A stretch of DNA of 6,703 nucleotides from positions 1 to 6,703 of the forward strand of contig JALORT010000116.1 in the NCBI GenBank assembly GCA_025458755.1, written 5' to 3'. Source of the stretch: Methylotetracoccus sp. (GTDB lineage Bacteria > Pseudomonadota > Gammaproteobacteria > Methylococcales > Methylococcaceae). Under the pieces are notes generated by a model, which saw only the letters and a program-made list of their open reading frames with translations, made no database searches and was not told the origin of the DNA. A program made the translations under genes and the position numbers. Shown here piece by piece: positions 1 to 6,275 of this stretch. Within the stretch, counting starts at the first letter, position 1. Every line of letters starts with the position of its first letter.

Positions 1-1479
1 AATCTGACCGCCGACAACTTCCAGGACCTTTACATCTGTAATGCATTCACCGCCGCGACGCAAAGTTCCGATCAGCCGCTGACCGCCCTGGAGTTCGAGT
101 GCGGAGATGGCAACTACGGCGGCAACTTCGGCAACCGCTATGACCCCAGCGCGGCTGACTTCAAGACCCGAATGTGCATCGCCCAGGGCAATCGCCTGCT
201 GAATTACTACCTGTTTGCCGGCGGACGAAATTATCGACTCGATCCGGCACCCGACGACGGCGATGGACGGATCGCGATCACCGGGGAACGGCACGGAATC
301 GCCGCCCCGGTGGGGCCGGAGGGACAGTTGAACTACACCTTCCCGCGGATGGCGAGAATTATCCGGACCGTCGGGGCGGTGGCCGACAAGCTGGCGACGA
401 TGGACGAGGAACACGATGGGCTGACGCTCGGTTTCATTCCGGATTACTACATGACCGAGTTCCGCTATCCGGGCAGTGCCGCCATGCAGGCCATCGCCGG
501 CAACCTGGAGGCGAACCGGAGCTACGGTGCCTGGGAGATCATGGTGCGGGCGATGCTGCTGTGTGGCTATCGTTTCGGAGCATTGGACCTCCAGAACAGC
601 GCCCTGGTGGCGAAGAATACGCCTGTTTTGGCGCTAGCGTCGGCGCGCTACATGTCCGAGGACATCCAGCGAAAGCTGGTGGGGTGGCTGGGCAACGGCG
701 GCGGTTTGCTGCTCTATGGCGAGCTGCCGTTGTTCGACATGGAAGGCGAACCCTGCGAAGTCTTATGCGATGCGCTCGGCGTCCGCTCTCTAGGAAGTCG
801 TCAGGCCAGCGAGTCCTATTGCCTCTCGCTGCGGGCCGACGGATGGGCGATGCCGCGTCCAGAGGTCCGAACCCATTTTGCGCAAATCTGGGCAACCCAA
901 TCTGCTGAACCCTTGCTCCGGGTCTTCGGTTCAGAGGAAGTCTGTGGATTTGAAACCCGTGTCGGCACGGGCCGGGCGATCGTGTTCACGACAGCCTATT
1001 CTTGTGATCTGGATCTGTTCGGTCGGTCGCTGGAACGCCTGGGCGCAACACCGGGGCTTCGCCGTGACAGGCCGGAACAAGGACTATTCATGACCTCCAC
1101 GGTGAACGCGGACGGTGAGCGCTTCTTGCACATGCTGAACCTGGACGGGTATGACAAGGCGTTTCGCCTGAGTTTGGGCGGCAAGAGGCTGCTGGGCGGG
1201 CGAAGATTCTTGCTGAAGGCCCGTGACGGCGTGATGTTGCCGATCACTGTGAGGTTTGACGACATTACCGTCGTTCACTCGACTGCCGAGCTGGTCCGCA
1301 TCCGCGGTCGCTCGTTCGAATTTCGATTGACGCAGCTTCGTGATGTGATCGAGTTCGCCACCGAGCGCGCCTGTGCTGAAAGCGACGACTATACCGTTCA
1401 GGCGAAGGGAAAGGTGATTCGCCTGGTGTCCAACAAAGACAGCCGGATGGATGATCGACTGGTGGTCCGATTCCGTTAG
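1..1479 (+). CDS. GH35-like beta-galactosidase-type glycoside hydrolase, C-terminal part (5' end outside window)
   Basis: The frame is open from base 1 to TAG at 1477-1479 (492 residues), so the true start and the first part of the catalytic barrel lie to the left; the first ATG at 172 is internal. Residues 30-34 (LEFEC) followed by residues 70-77 (NYYLFAGG) resemble the GH35 pattern of a nucleophile Glu in 'SEFYxGW' and a later 'NxYMFxGGTNFG'; Glu31 (bases 91-93) is the best nucleophile candidate. Residues about 141-270 look like the Rossmann/glutamine-amidotransferase-like domain that follows the barrel in related beta-galactosidases, including the glycine-rich stretch LGNGGGLLLYG. Residues about 370-492 are predicted beta-rich. 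Likely role: hydrolysis of terminal beta-galactosides or similar sugars. Substrate and location are unknown because the acid/base region and any signal peptide are outside the window. GH42-like is the main alternative. It converges on opgD, 49 bases away. Confidence 0.7.
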   Translation, partial: NLTADNFQDLYICNAFTAATQSSDQPLTALEFECGDGNYGGNFGNRYDPSAADFKTRMCIAQGNRLLNYYLFAGGRNYRLDPAPDDGDGRIAITGERHGIAAPVGPEGQLNYTFPRMARIIRTVGAVADKLATMDEEHDGLTLGFIPDYYMTEFRYPGSAAMQAIAGNLEANRSYGAWEIMVRAMLLCGYRFGALDLQNSALVAKNTPVLALASARYMSEDIQRKLVGWLGNGGGLLLYGELPLFDMEGEPCEVLCDALGVRSLGSRQASESYCLSLRADGWAMPRPEVRTHFAQIWATQSAEPLLRVFGSEEVCGFETRVGTGRAIVFTTAYSCDLDLFGRSLERLGATPGLRRDRPEQGLFMTSTVNADGERFLHMLNLDGYDKAFRLSLGGKRLLGGRRFLLKARDGVMLPITVRFDDITVVHSTAELVRIRGRSFEFRLTQLRDVIEFATERACAESDDYTVQAKGKVIRLVSNKDSRMDDRLVVRFR

Positions 1480-1514
1480 AGGGCGGGGGCGGCGTGACCG
1501 CCAACGCCCGCCTC
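1479..1514. terminator. GC-rich hairpin between convergent genes, possible bidirectional terminator
   Basis: An inverted repeat fills most of the 49-base gap between the two convergent stop codons. GGCGGG (1482-1487) pairs with CCCGCC (1507-1512) and GGCGG (1488-1492) pairs with CCGCC (1498-1502), with a 5-base loop and a bulged AACG on one side. It would be very stable, and its place between facing genes fits transcript ending or 3'-end protection. No T tract follows on either strand, so it is not a classical intrinsic terminator. Confidence 0.4.
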
Positions 1515-1528
1515 GGAAACGTCGGAAA

Positions 1529-3112
1529 TCAGGTGGGGGGTCGGAACTGATACAGCCAGGTCTCGGTCAGTGCCTCGCCGTTGCCTTGAATATACAAACG
1601 CAGCTCGACCGGGTCGGTACCTTCCGGCAGCAGGTCGAAGATGGCGCGCCAGCGCCTGGTGCCGGGGATCGGTTCCATAAAGGCGCCCTGAATCGATCCG
1701 CGGCTGGTGGTGACCACCGGCGAAGCTTTCACGGTGTCGCCCCAGAGCGGATCGAGCGCGGCTCCGGCGAATTCGATCGCGAACTTGTAGACGCCTCTGG
1801 GCCGCGGCTTACCGGGTTGGCCGCCGCGTCCGATGCGCGTCGCCACGCAGCGGGCGACCGCTGCCGGATAAGGTTCGTCGGCCAGCCAGTGCAGCCGGTA
1901 GCGCAGGCGGTAGGAACTCTTAGCGCGTGCGGGTTCTTCAGGCCGCCAGTAGGCGGTGATGTTGTCGTGAATTTCATCGTCGGTGGGCAGTTCGACCAAC
2001 TGCACGGAGCCGGGACCCCAGGCATCCAGCGGTTCGACCCAAACGCTGGGTCGCCGCTCATAGTTGACGCCGTCCAGGTAATTCTCGAACAGCCGATCTC
2101 TCTGCAGCAGGCCGAAGCCCTTGGGGCTGCTGTCGACGAAGCTTGATGTGACCGAGGTCGGCTGATTGATCAAGGGGCGCCAGATTCGTTCGCCGGCGCC
2201 GGTCCAGATCGCCAGGCCGTCCGAATCGTGCACCTCAGGACGCCAGTCTTCGAGGCGGCGCTTCTCGGATTCACTGAACCAGTACATCGAGGTGAGCGGG
2301 GCGAGCCCGAGACGCTTCACGTCCTTCCGCATGAACAGCGCCGCTTCGATCTCGGTCAGCACCCCTTCCTTACGCCAGAGCGAGAAGCGGTAGGCGCCGG
2401 TGATGCTGGGCCCATCCAGCAGCGCATAGACGAACACCGGATCGGATTCGCTGCGGGCGCCCTCGATATAAAAGTCGGTGAAATCCGGGAACTCCTCCGG
2501 AGTCGGTTCGGCGCTGTCGATCACCACGCCCCGCGCCGATAGGCCGTACTGGTTCAGTGCGCCGATCGCCCGGAAGTAGGAAGCTCCGAGAAAAGCGATC
2601 CAGTCCTGGGTGCGCCAGTCGTCGCGCTTGCGGGATTCCTGCAACCGGAAGCCGGCGAATCCGGACTTTTCGGGTAACTTTCGCGCCACGCTGTCCTTCG
2701 GCATGTCAAAGTATTTGTTGTTGTAATGAATGCGCCGTGCCTTGCCGTCTTCCAGCTCATACATCCTGACGGCCTTATGGAAGAACATGCCGAGATGAAA
2801 GAAGGTCGCCGGGTAAATTCCCGAGTTGTCGCCGAACAAGGCGTAGTTCGTGTTATAGCGGATCTTGCCCCACTCCTCGTAGTCGATTTTTTTGACGACG
2901 TCAGGGGCTGGACGAAGCGGAGGTTCATAGGGACGCTCCGCCATCCTGCGGGCTTGTTCGACCAGCATGTCGTAGCTGAAGCGCTCGGCGGGTCCGAAAT
3001 CGAGTGATTTCTCCACCGCCCAACTTACCCGGGCGGACCCGAGCAGCGGTGGTCCAAGGCCGAGCAATGCGGCAGTGTGTAGAAATCTGCGTCGTGTCAT
3101 GTTGCTATTCAT
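1529..3112 (-). CDS. opgD: Glucan biosynthesis protein D (OpgD/MdoD), periplasmic, Tat-exported
   Basis: This 527-residue protein matches the MdoG/OpgG family (PF04349) along its length and is close to the length of E. coli OpgD. The N-terminus carries a twin-arginine signal, TRRRFLHTAALLGLG (residues 6-20), with a likely cleavage site after SWA at residue 32. OpgG paralogues normally use Sec, so the Tat signal favours OpgD. Family blocks include FLGASYFRA (174-182), QYGLSARG (188-195), EEFPDFTDF (206-214), YALLDGPSITGAY (229-241), KGFGLLQRDR (331-340) and RRPSVWVEP (353-361). E. coli OpgD is a beta-1,2-glucanase (GH186) that shapes osmoregulated periplasmic glucans; its two key acids (D300, D388) correspond here to D296 in EVHDSD and D383 in IHDNI, both present. 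ATG at 3112 is the outermost start; ATG at 3100 (Met5) is possible, and neither has a good ribosome site. No opgG or opgH is in the window. Confidence 0.95.
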   Translation of the reverse strand: MNSNMTRRRFLHTAALLGLGPPLLGSARVSWAVEKSLDFGPAERFSYDMLVEQARRMAERPYEPPLRPAPDVVKKIDYEEWGKIRYNTNYALFGDNSGIYPATFFHLGMFFHKAVRMYELEDGKARRIHYNNKYFDMPKDSVARKLPEKSGFAGFRLQESRKRDDWRTQDWIAFLGASYFRAIGALNQYGLSARGVVIDSAEPTPEEFPDFTDFYIEGARSESDPVFVYALLDGPSITGAYRFSLWRKEGVLTEIEAALFMRKDVKRLGLAPLTSMYWFSESEKRRLEDWRPEVHDSDGLAIWTGAGERIWRPLINQPTSVTSSFVDSSPKGFGLLQRDRLFENYLDGVNYERRPSVWVEPLDAWGPGSVQLVELPTDDEIHDNITAYWRPEEPARAKSSYRLRYRLHWLADEPYPAAVARCVATRIGRGGQPGKPRPRGVYKFAIEFAGAALDPLWGDTVKASPVVTTSRGSIQGAFMEPIPGTRRWRAIFDLLPEGTDPVELRLYIQGNGEALTETWLYQFRPPT

Positions 3113-3253
3113 GTTCGTTGTACCAGAGATCCGGGAGCGGCGATGACAAGGATGGGAGACCCTGGTGGGCCGGAACGCAGCGCATGGCGGTTAATCCGGT
3201 CTCGCCGCCGAAGACTTGCTGCCGCCGTCGGTCGCACCGAGCGGCTCGGCGGG

Positions 3254-3282
3254 ATGATACTGTAAAACACCGCCACTGTTCG
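3254..3282 (-). promoter_or_regulatory. Weak sigma70-like promoter candidate for opgD
   Basis: On the minus strand, TATCAT (bases 3254-3259) differs from TATAAT at one position. Seventeen bases upstream, CGAACA (3277-3282) matches only three of six positions of TTGACA. Transcription would start near 3247, about 135 bases before the opgD start codon, within the inverted repeat CCGAGC-G-GCTCGG (3237-3249). A perfect TTGACA also lies on the minus strand at 3317-3322 but has no -10 box at the right distance. This is a pattern match only. Confidence 0.2.
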
Positions 3283-3505
3283 CATGCTCGGTGCTCCGCC
3301 CCGTCCTCGATAATTTTGTCAACGCGGAGAAACGCGAGCTGCGTGCTCCGGACACCAGCCGAGTGCAAGGGGGCCGTGAAGAGTATGAGGAAAAACAACG
3401 TGATTGGCCGCGGTGTCCGGTCGCAATCTGCTTGCCGGAACGAGCCTAGTGAAGCAGGGTCGGCGGTTTTTGGCGAGACAGTGTTTGCCGGGGGCCAGTC
3501 TCGCG

Positions 3506-3536
3506 TTCGGAGTAGGAGCGTGAACCAAAGTATACT
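3506..3536 (+). promoter_or_regulatory. Weak sigma70-like promoter candidate for the membrane protein/protease operon
   Basis: TATACT (3531-3536) matches five of six -10 positions and sits inside the palindrome AGTATACT. The best -35 match, TTCGGA (3506-3511), is poor and 19 bases away, longer than ideal. A start near 3543 would give a leader of about 140 bases that contains the stem-loops at 3558-3605. A different sigma factor or an activator could be involved, or the match may be chance. Confidence 0.2.
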
Positions 3537-3557
3537 GATTCAGTTCTACTTCCCTGG

Positions 3558-3605
3558 ACGCCGGGGGTTCGGCCACGGCGTGATGCGGTATATCCACTTG
3601 TGGAT
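3558..3605 (+). promoter_or_regulatory. Two tandem inverted repeats in the presumed leader of the downstream operon
   Basis: The first repeat pairs ACGCCG (3558-3563) with CGGCGT (3576-3581); GG/CC pairs inside (3564-3565 with 3573-3574) can extend it past one bulged A. The second pairs ATCCAC (3592-3597) with GTGGAT (3600-3605) around a TT centre, which suits a dimeric repressor site better than an RNA hairpin with so small a loop. They lie about 80-125 bases before the start codon. No known riboswitch is recognised. Confidence 0.3.
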
Positions 3606-3683
3606 TCGGCGTCATGCAGCCGGCACTCGGAAACGTCCTCCCGATTGCGCATGCTCACCGTCGTCAAATCGACCGTTCCATAT

Positions 3684-4004
3684 ATGATGAAGACAGCCAC
3701 CACTTGGTCGCCGCAACGGATCAAGGCCTGGGAACACATGCGGGCCCGAGGGCGCCGACACTACATTCTCGGCCATGGTGTTCTGCGTTGGGGCGGGTTC
3801 ATGTTGTGTTTCTCTCTCAGCGTTTATCATTACGGGCGATTCGGCACCATTTTCAGTACCGAGGGCTACCTGTGGTTCCGACTGCTTATCGGAGCACTCA
3901 TTTGGACCTACGTGGGATATCTTTACGGCAGGGCATCATGGCATCAGAACGAACGCGAGTATCTGGCGCAGAGAGGCTCCGCGGGCATTTCGGTCGAGCT
4001 GTGA
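3684..4004 (+). CDS. Small inner-membrane protein with two transmembrane helices
   Basis: The product is 106 residues if read from ATG 3684; ATG 3687 is equally possible and ATG 3651 would add 11 residues that look non-native. None has a clear ribosome site, and 3684 overlaps the palindrome CATATATG. A basic N-terminal part (WEHMRARGRRHYIL, residues 16-29) leads into helix 1 (about 27-49); helix 2 spans about 62-82, followed by a soluble tail with WHQNEREYLAQR (86-97). The pattern of W, RxxG, YIL, GVLxWG and a final WxxxEREY resembles small uncharacterised two-helix proteins found in many bacteria, often left as hypothetical or DUF entries. Function is unknown. Both termini probably face the cytoplasm, judged by the positive charges before helix 1 and after helix 2. 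Its stop overlaps the next start (TGATG), which suggests translational coupling with the protease. Confidence 0.75.
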   Translation: MMKTATTWSPQRIKAWEHMRARGRRHYILGHGVLRWGGFMLCFSLSVYHYGRFGTIFSTEGYLWFRLLIGALIWTYVGYLYGRASWHQNEREYLAQRGSAGISVEL

Positions 4005-4744
4005 TGCCGCCGCGGGTGACCGTGAGAAAAACTTCGGTTCTTCGTGACGAGCTTCGTCGACTCGTTCACCGCACGGCCGTCTTGGCCTTGTTGCTCGGCG
4101 GTGATTGTCCAGCCGCCAGCGCTGAAGACCTCCGTGACACACTGCAGGAGCTTTCACGACGGCATGCGTTCACGATCGAAGGTCTCGACCGGATTCAGCC
4201 GGAAGAGGCGCAGGAGGCCGTCAGTGCAGAGCTTCCCGCACGCTTGCGCGATCTGCTGAGAAACTACAACCATCTGATGATTTCAGGACGCGGGTCGACG
4301 GTTGAAAAGCTCGTCATTCTCGGCATAAAGCGAGGCAGCCCGGGAATGCCGCCGGACCCGGCGGTGAGTCTGACCAGAGACGGCCCACATCATCGGGTCG
4401 AGGCGGTGCTCACGGGTCCGAATGGCCGGCCCATGCCGGTATCGCTGATCATCGATACCGGTGCCAGCAATATCGTGCTTCCCGAATCGATGATTCCCGC
4501 GCTCGGTTTCCGCGCCGAGACCTTGCAATCGTCGACGTCCCAAACGGCCAGCGGAACCCTGCCGGTCAAAATCGGTACGCTGAAGTCGGTCGCCGTAGGA
4601 CAGAATCGGGCGGTCGATGTGGTGGTCAACTTCGTCGAGGATCGTAAACTAGGGCCATTGCATCTGTTGGGCATGAGCTACCTGGGCCGATTCCGGTTTA
4701 CAATCGACGACGAGAAGAGTGAACTGATTCTGATGGCGCGTTGA
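4004..4744 (+). CDS. Retropepsin-like aspartic protease, secreted or membrane-anchored
   Basis: ATG 4004 shares its A with the stop of the gene before, giving 246 residues; the frame is open further upstream, but only as the shadow of that gene. Residues 20-40 form a basic stretch, a hydrophobic segment (VLALLLGG) and an ASA site, so the protein is probably exported, cleaved after about residue 40 or kept as an anchor. Residues 41-110 form a small domain with 'L..L..RHAFTIEGLDRI...LRDLLRNYNHLMI...LVILGIKR', similar in pattern to secretin/TonB N-terminal (STN-like) folds; this is inference. Residues 130-246 are the protease domain: catalytic DTGAS (151-155) and the closing LLGMSYLGRFRFTID (221-235). 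With only one DTGA motif, activity would need a dimer, as in retropepsins. It belongs to the clan AA single-domain proteases common in proteobacteria. The substrate is unknown. zwf starts 36 bases downstream. Confidence 0.85.
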   Translation: MPPRVTVRKTSVLRDELRRLVHRTAVLALLLGGDCPAASAEDLRDTLQELSRRHAFTIEGLDRIQPEEAQEAVSAELPARLRDLLRNYNHLMISGRGSTVEKLVILGIKRGSPGMPPDPAVSLTRDGPHHRVEAVLTGPNGRPMPVSLIIDTGASNIVLPESMIPALGFRAETLQSSTSQTASGTLPVKIGTLKSVAVGQNRAVDVVVNFVEDRKLGPLHLLGMSYLGRFRFTIDDEKSELILMAR

Positions 4745-4780
4745 TGCGTCTCATCGTTCAACACAGCCAATCATCGCGCC

Positions 4781-6271
4781 ATGGCAACACCGGGCCCCAC
4801 CGAACAAGCTCCCTGTCATTTCGTCATTTTCGGCGCGACCGGAAACCTTGCCGGCCACAAGCTGATTCCAGCGCTGTACCATCTCGAGGCGGCCGGCCGG
4901 CTGCCTGCAGGGATGGACCTCATCGCTACCGGCCGCCGTCCCTGGGGTCAGCCGGAATGGGAGGGCTATCTGGAAGAGTCGCTGCGGGAACACATCGGTG
5001 AGGCGCTGGACACCGAGGTCTACCATCGCTTTCAACAGCGGTTCTTCTATTTGCAGGGGGATCTCCGGGCCCCCGAGCTGTATCAGCGGCTGGCGGCGCG
5101 GATCGCCGACTGTGGGCCGGTGGTCTGTGCCAACACGGTTTTCTACCTTTCCATCAAGCCGGCCGATTTTTCGACCGTGATCGGCCACCTCGATCAGGCC
5201 GGTCTGAATAAACCGGCGGGGCTGCACCGCATCGTCGTGGAGAAGCCGTTCGGCGAGGATCTGGAGAGCGCGGGTCTGCTGAACAAGCTGCTCCACAAGC
5301 ATTTCGAGGAGGAGCAGATTTTCCGGATCGACCACTATCTGGGTAAGGAAACGGTGCAGAATCTGCTGGTGTTCCGCTTCGCGAATACGCTGATCGAGCC
5401 GTTGTGGAACCGCAATTTCATCGACCATGTGCAGATCACCGTGGCCGAGGAAAAAGGGATCGACACCCGTGGCGGTTACTATGACGGTGCCGGTGCGTTG
5501 CGTGACATGCTGCAAAATCACCTGCTCCAACTGCTGACGCTGATCGCGATGGAACCGCCGCCGGCGCTGGAAGCGGATGCGCTGCGGGATGAAAAGGTCA
5601 AGGTGCTGCGCTCGGTACGGCCGATCCCGAAACAGGCACTCCATGCCCATGCCTTCCGCGCACAGTATGCGCAGGGCAGGGTCGGCGGTGTGGCGGTGCC
5701 CGGCTATCAGGACGAACCCAGCGTCGCGCAGCATTCAGTCACCGAGACCTTCGTCGCTGCGAAGTTCTACGTCGACAACTGGCGCTGGCGGGGGGTGCCG
5801 TTCTATCTCCGGACCGGGAAGCGGCTCGCGCGTCCGCTATCGCTGATTGCGATCCGCTTTCGCCATCCGCCGCAGCAGTTGTTCCGCGAGACGCCGCTGG
5901 AGTTCATCGAACCGAACTGGGTACTGCTGTCGCTCCAGCCGTCCGAGAGCATGCACATGGAGATCCATTCGAAACGCCCCGGTCTCGGGATGGAGACCCG
6001 CGTCGTGCAGTTGAATGCATCGTATCGCGGCGATCAGGAAAAATCGCTCGACGCGTATGAAACCCTGTTGCTGGACGTGGTCGAGGGGGACCGCTCGCTG
6101 TTCATTCGTTTCGACGAGGTCGAATGGGCCTGGCGCGTTGTCGATCCCATACTGCAGCACTGGGCGCACGACCGTGATTTCATCCGCACCTACGCCGCGG
6201 GCACCTGGGGCGCAGAGGAGGCCAACCGTTTGTTCGATAAGGATGACCAAACCTGGCGCAATGCGCTTTGA
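4781..6271 (+). CDS. zwf: Glucose-6-phosphate 1-dehydrogenase
   Basis: This cytoplasmic enzyme oxidises glucose-6-phosphate to 6-phosphogluconolactone with NADP+ (or NAD+), opening the oxidative pentose phosphate and Entner-Doudoroff routes. The 496 residues are of usual length. The N-terminal dinucleotide fold has [11 protein letters not shown] (17-27), where most relatives have GDL then R/K; Lys27 of the motif is kept. GRR (51-53) fits the position that binds the NADP+ 2'-phosphate. VEKPFGEDL is at 153-161. The signature RIDHYLGKE (182-190) includes Asp184, and His247 in LQNHLLQ matches the catalytic base paired with that Asp in the Leuconostoc enzyme. FYLRTGKRL (341-349) is also typical. 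ATG 4781 is the first start after the preceding stop in the same frame; no good Shine-Dalgarno is seen, so coupling or weak initiation is likely. It is followed directly by pgl. Confidence 0.97.
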   Translation: MATPGPTEQAPCHFVIFGATGNLAGHKLIPALYHLEAAGRLPAGMDLIATGRRPWGQPEWEGYLEESLREHIGEALDTEVYHRFQQRFFYLQGDLRAPELYQRLAARIADCGPVVCANTVFYLSIKPADFSTVIGHLDQAGLNKPAGLHRIVVEKPFGEDLESAGLLNKLLHKHFEEEQIFRIDHYLGKETVQNLLVFRFANTLIEPLWNRNFIDHVQITVAEEKGIDTRGGYYDGAGALRDMLQNHLLQLLTLIAMEPPPALEADALRDEKVKVLRSVRPIPKQALHAHAFRAQYAQGRVGGVAVPGYQDEPSVAQHSVTETFVAAKFYVDNWRWRGVPFYLRTGKRLARPLSLIAIRFRHPPQQLFRETPLEFIEPNWVLLSLQPSESMHMEIHSKRPGLGMETRVVQLNASYRGDQEKSLDAYETLLLDVVEGDRSLFIRFDEVEWAWRVVDPILQHWAHDRDFIRTYAAGTWGAEEANRLFDKDDQTWRNAL

Positions 6272-6275
6272 AGGT

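Larger units (their letters stand above)
3113..3683. other. Intergenic region between divergent opgD and the small membrane protein gene
   Basis: About 570 bases lie between the start of opgD (minus strand) and the next plus-strand gene, with no gene I can support. A long plus-strand frame covers it, but its product is rich in Arg, Cys and Ser, has no domain-like pattern and runs back into the opgD coding region. The region should hold promoters for both divergent genes. It contains several inverted repeats (3237-3249, 3558-3581, 3592-3605) and two T/A-rich hexamers resembling -10 boxes, listed separately. I see no tRNA, terminator with a T tract, or IS end. Confidence 0.6.

Noticed and set aside
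1451..2146. Plus-strand open frame of 231 codons opposite the 3' half of opgD
   Set aside because: It is antisense to a well-conserved OpgD region and has no domain-like pattern.
3317..3322. Perfect minus-strand TTGACA as a -35 box for opgD
   Set aside because: No -10-like hexamer lies 15-19 bases downstream on that strand; the sequence there is GC-rich.
3105..3398. Minus-strand open frame of 97 codons just upstream of opgD with a hydrophobic beginning
   Set aside because: It would start at TTG without a ribosome site, overlaps the opgD start, and after the first residues is Arg/Cys-rich and unlike a real protein.
3429..3475. Possible intrinsic terminator or sRNA end: CTGCTT/AAGCAG repeat followed by GGCGGTTTTT
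   Set aside because: The stem (3429-3434 with 3452-3457) has an 17-base loop and is separated from the T run by about ten bases, so it does not form a terminator hairpin.
3004..3687. Plus-strand open frame of 227 codons across the intergenic region
   Set aside because: It starts inside opgD on the opposite strand, and the product is Arg/Cys/Ser-rich and unstructured in pattern, with no ribosome site.
3614..4003. Upstream extension of the aspartic protease frame to an ATG at 3614
   Set aside because: The extension is the out-of-frame reading of the small membrane protein gene; the export signal fits a start at 4004.
4751..5734. Minus-strand open frame of 327 codons opposite zwf
   Set aside because: It lies wholly opposite a clearly conserved enzyme gene; its product is rich in Gln, Arg and His with no recognisable domain. 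Long antisense frames are expected in GC-rich coding DNA.
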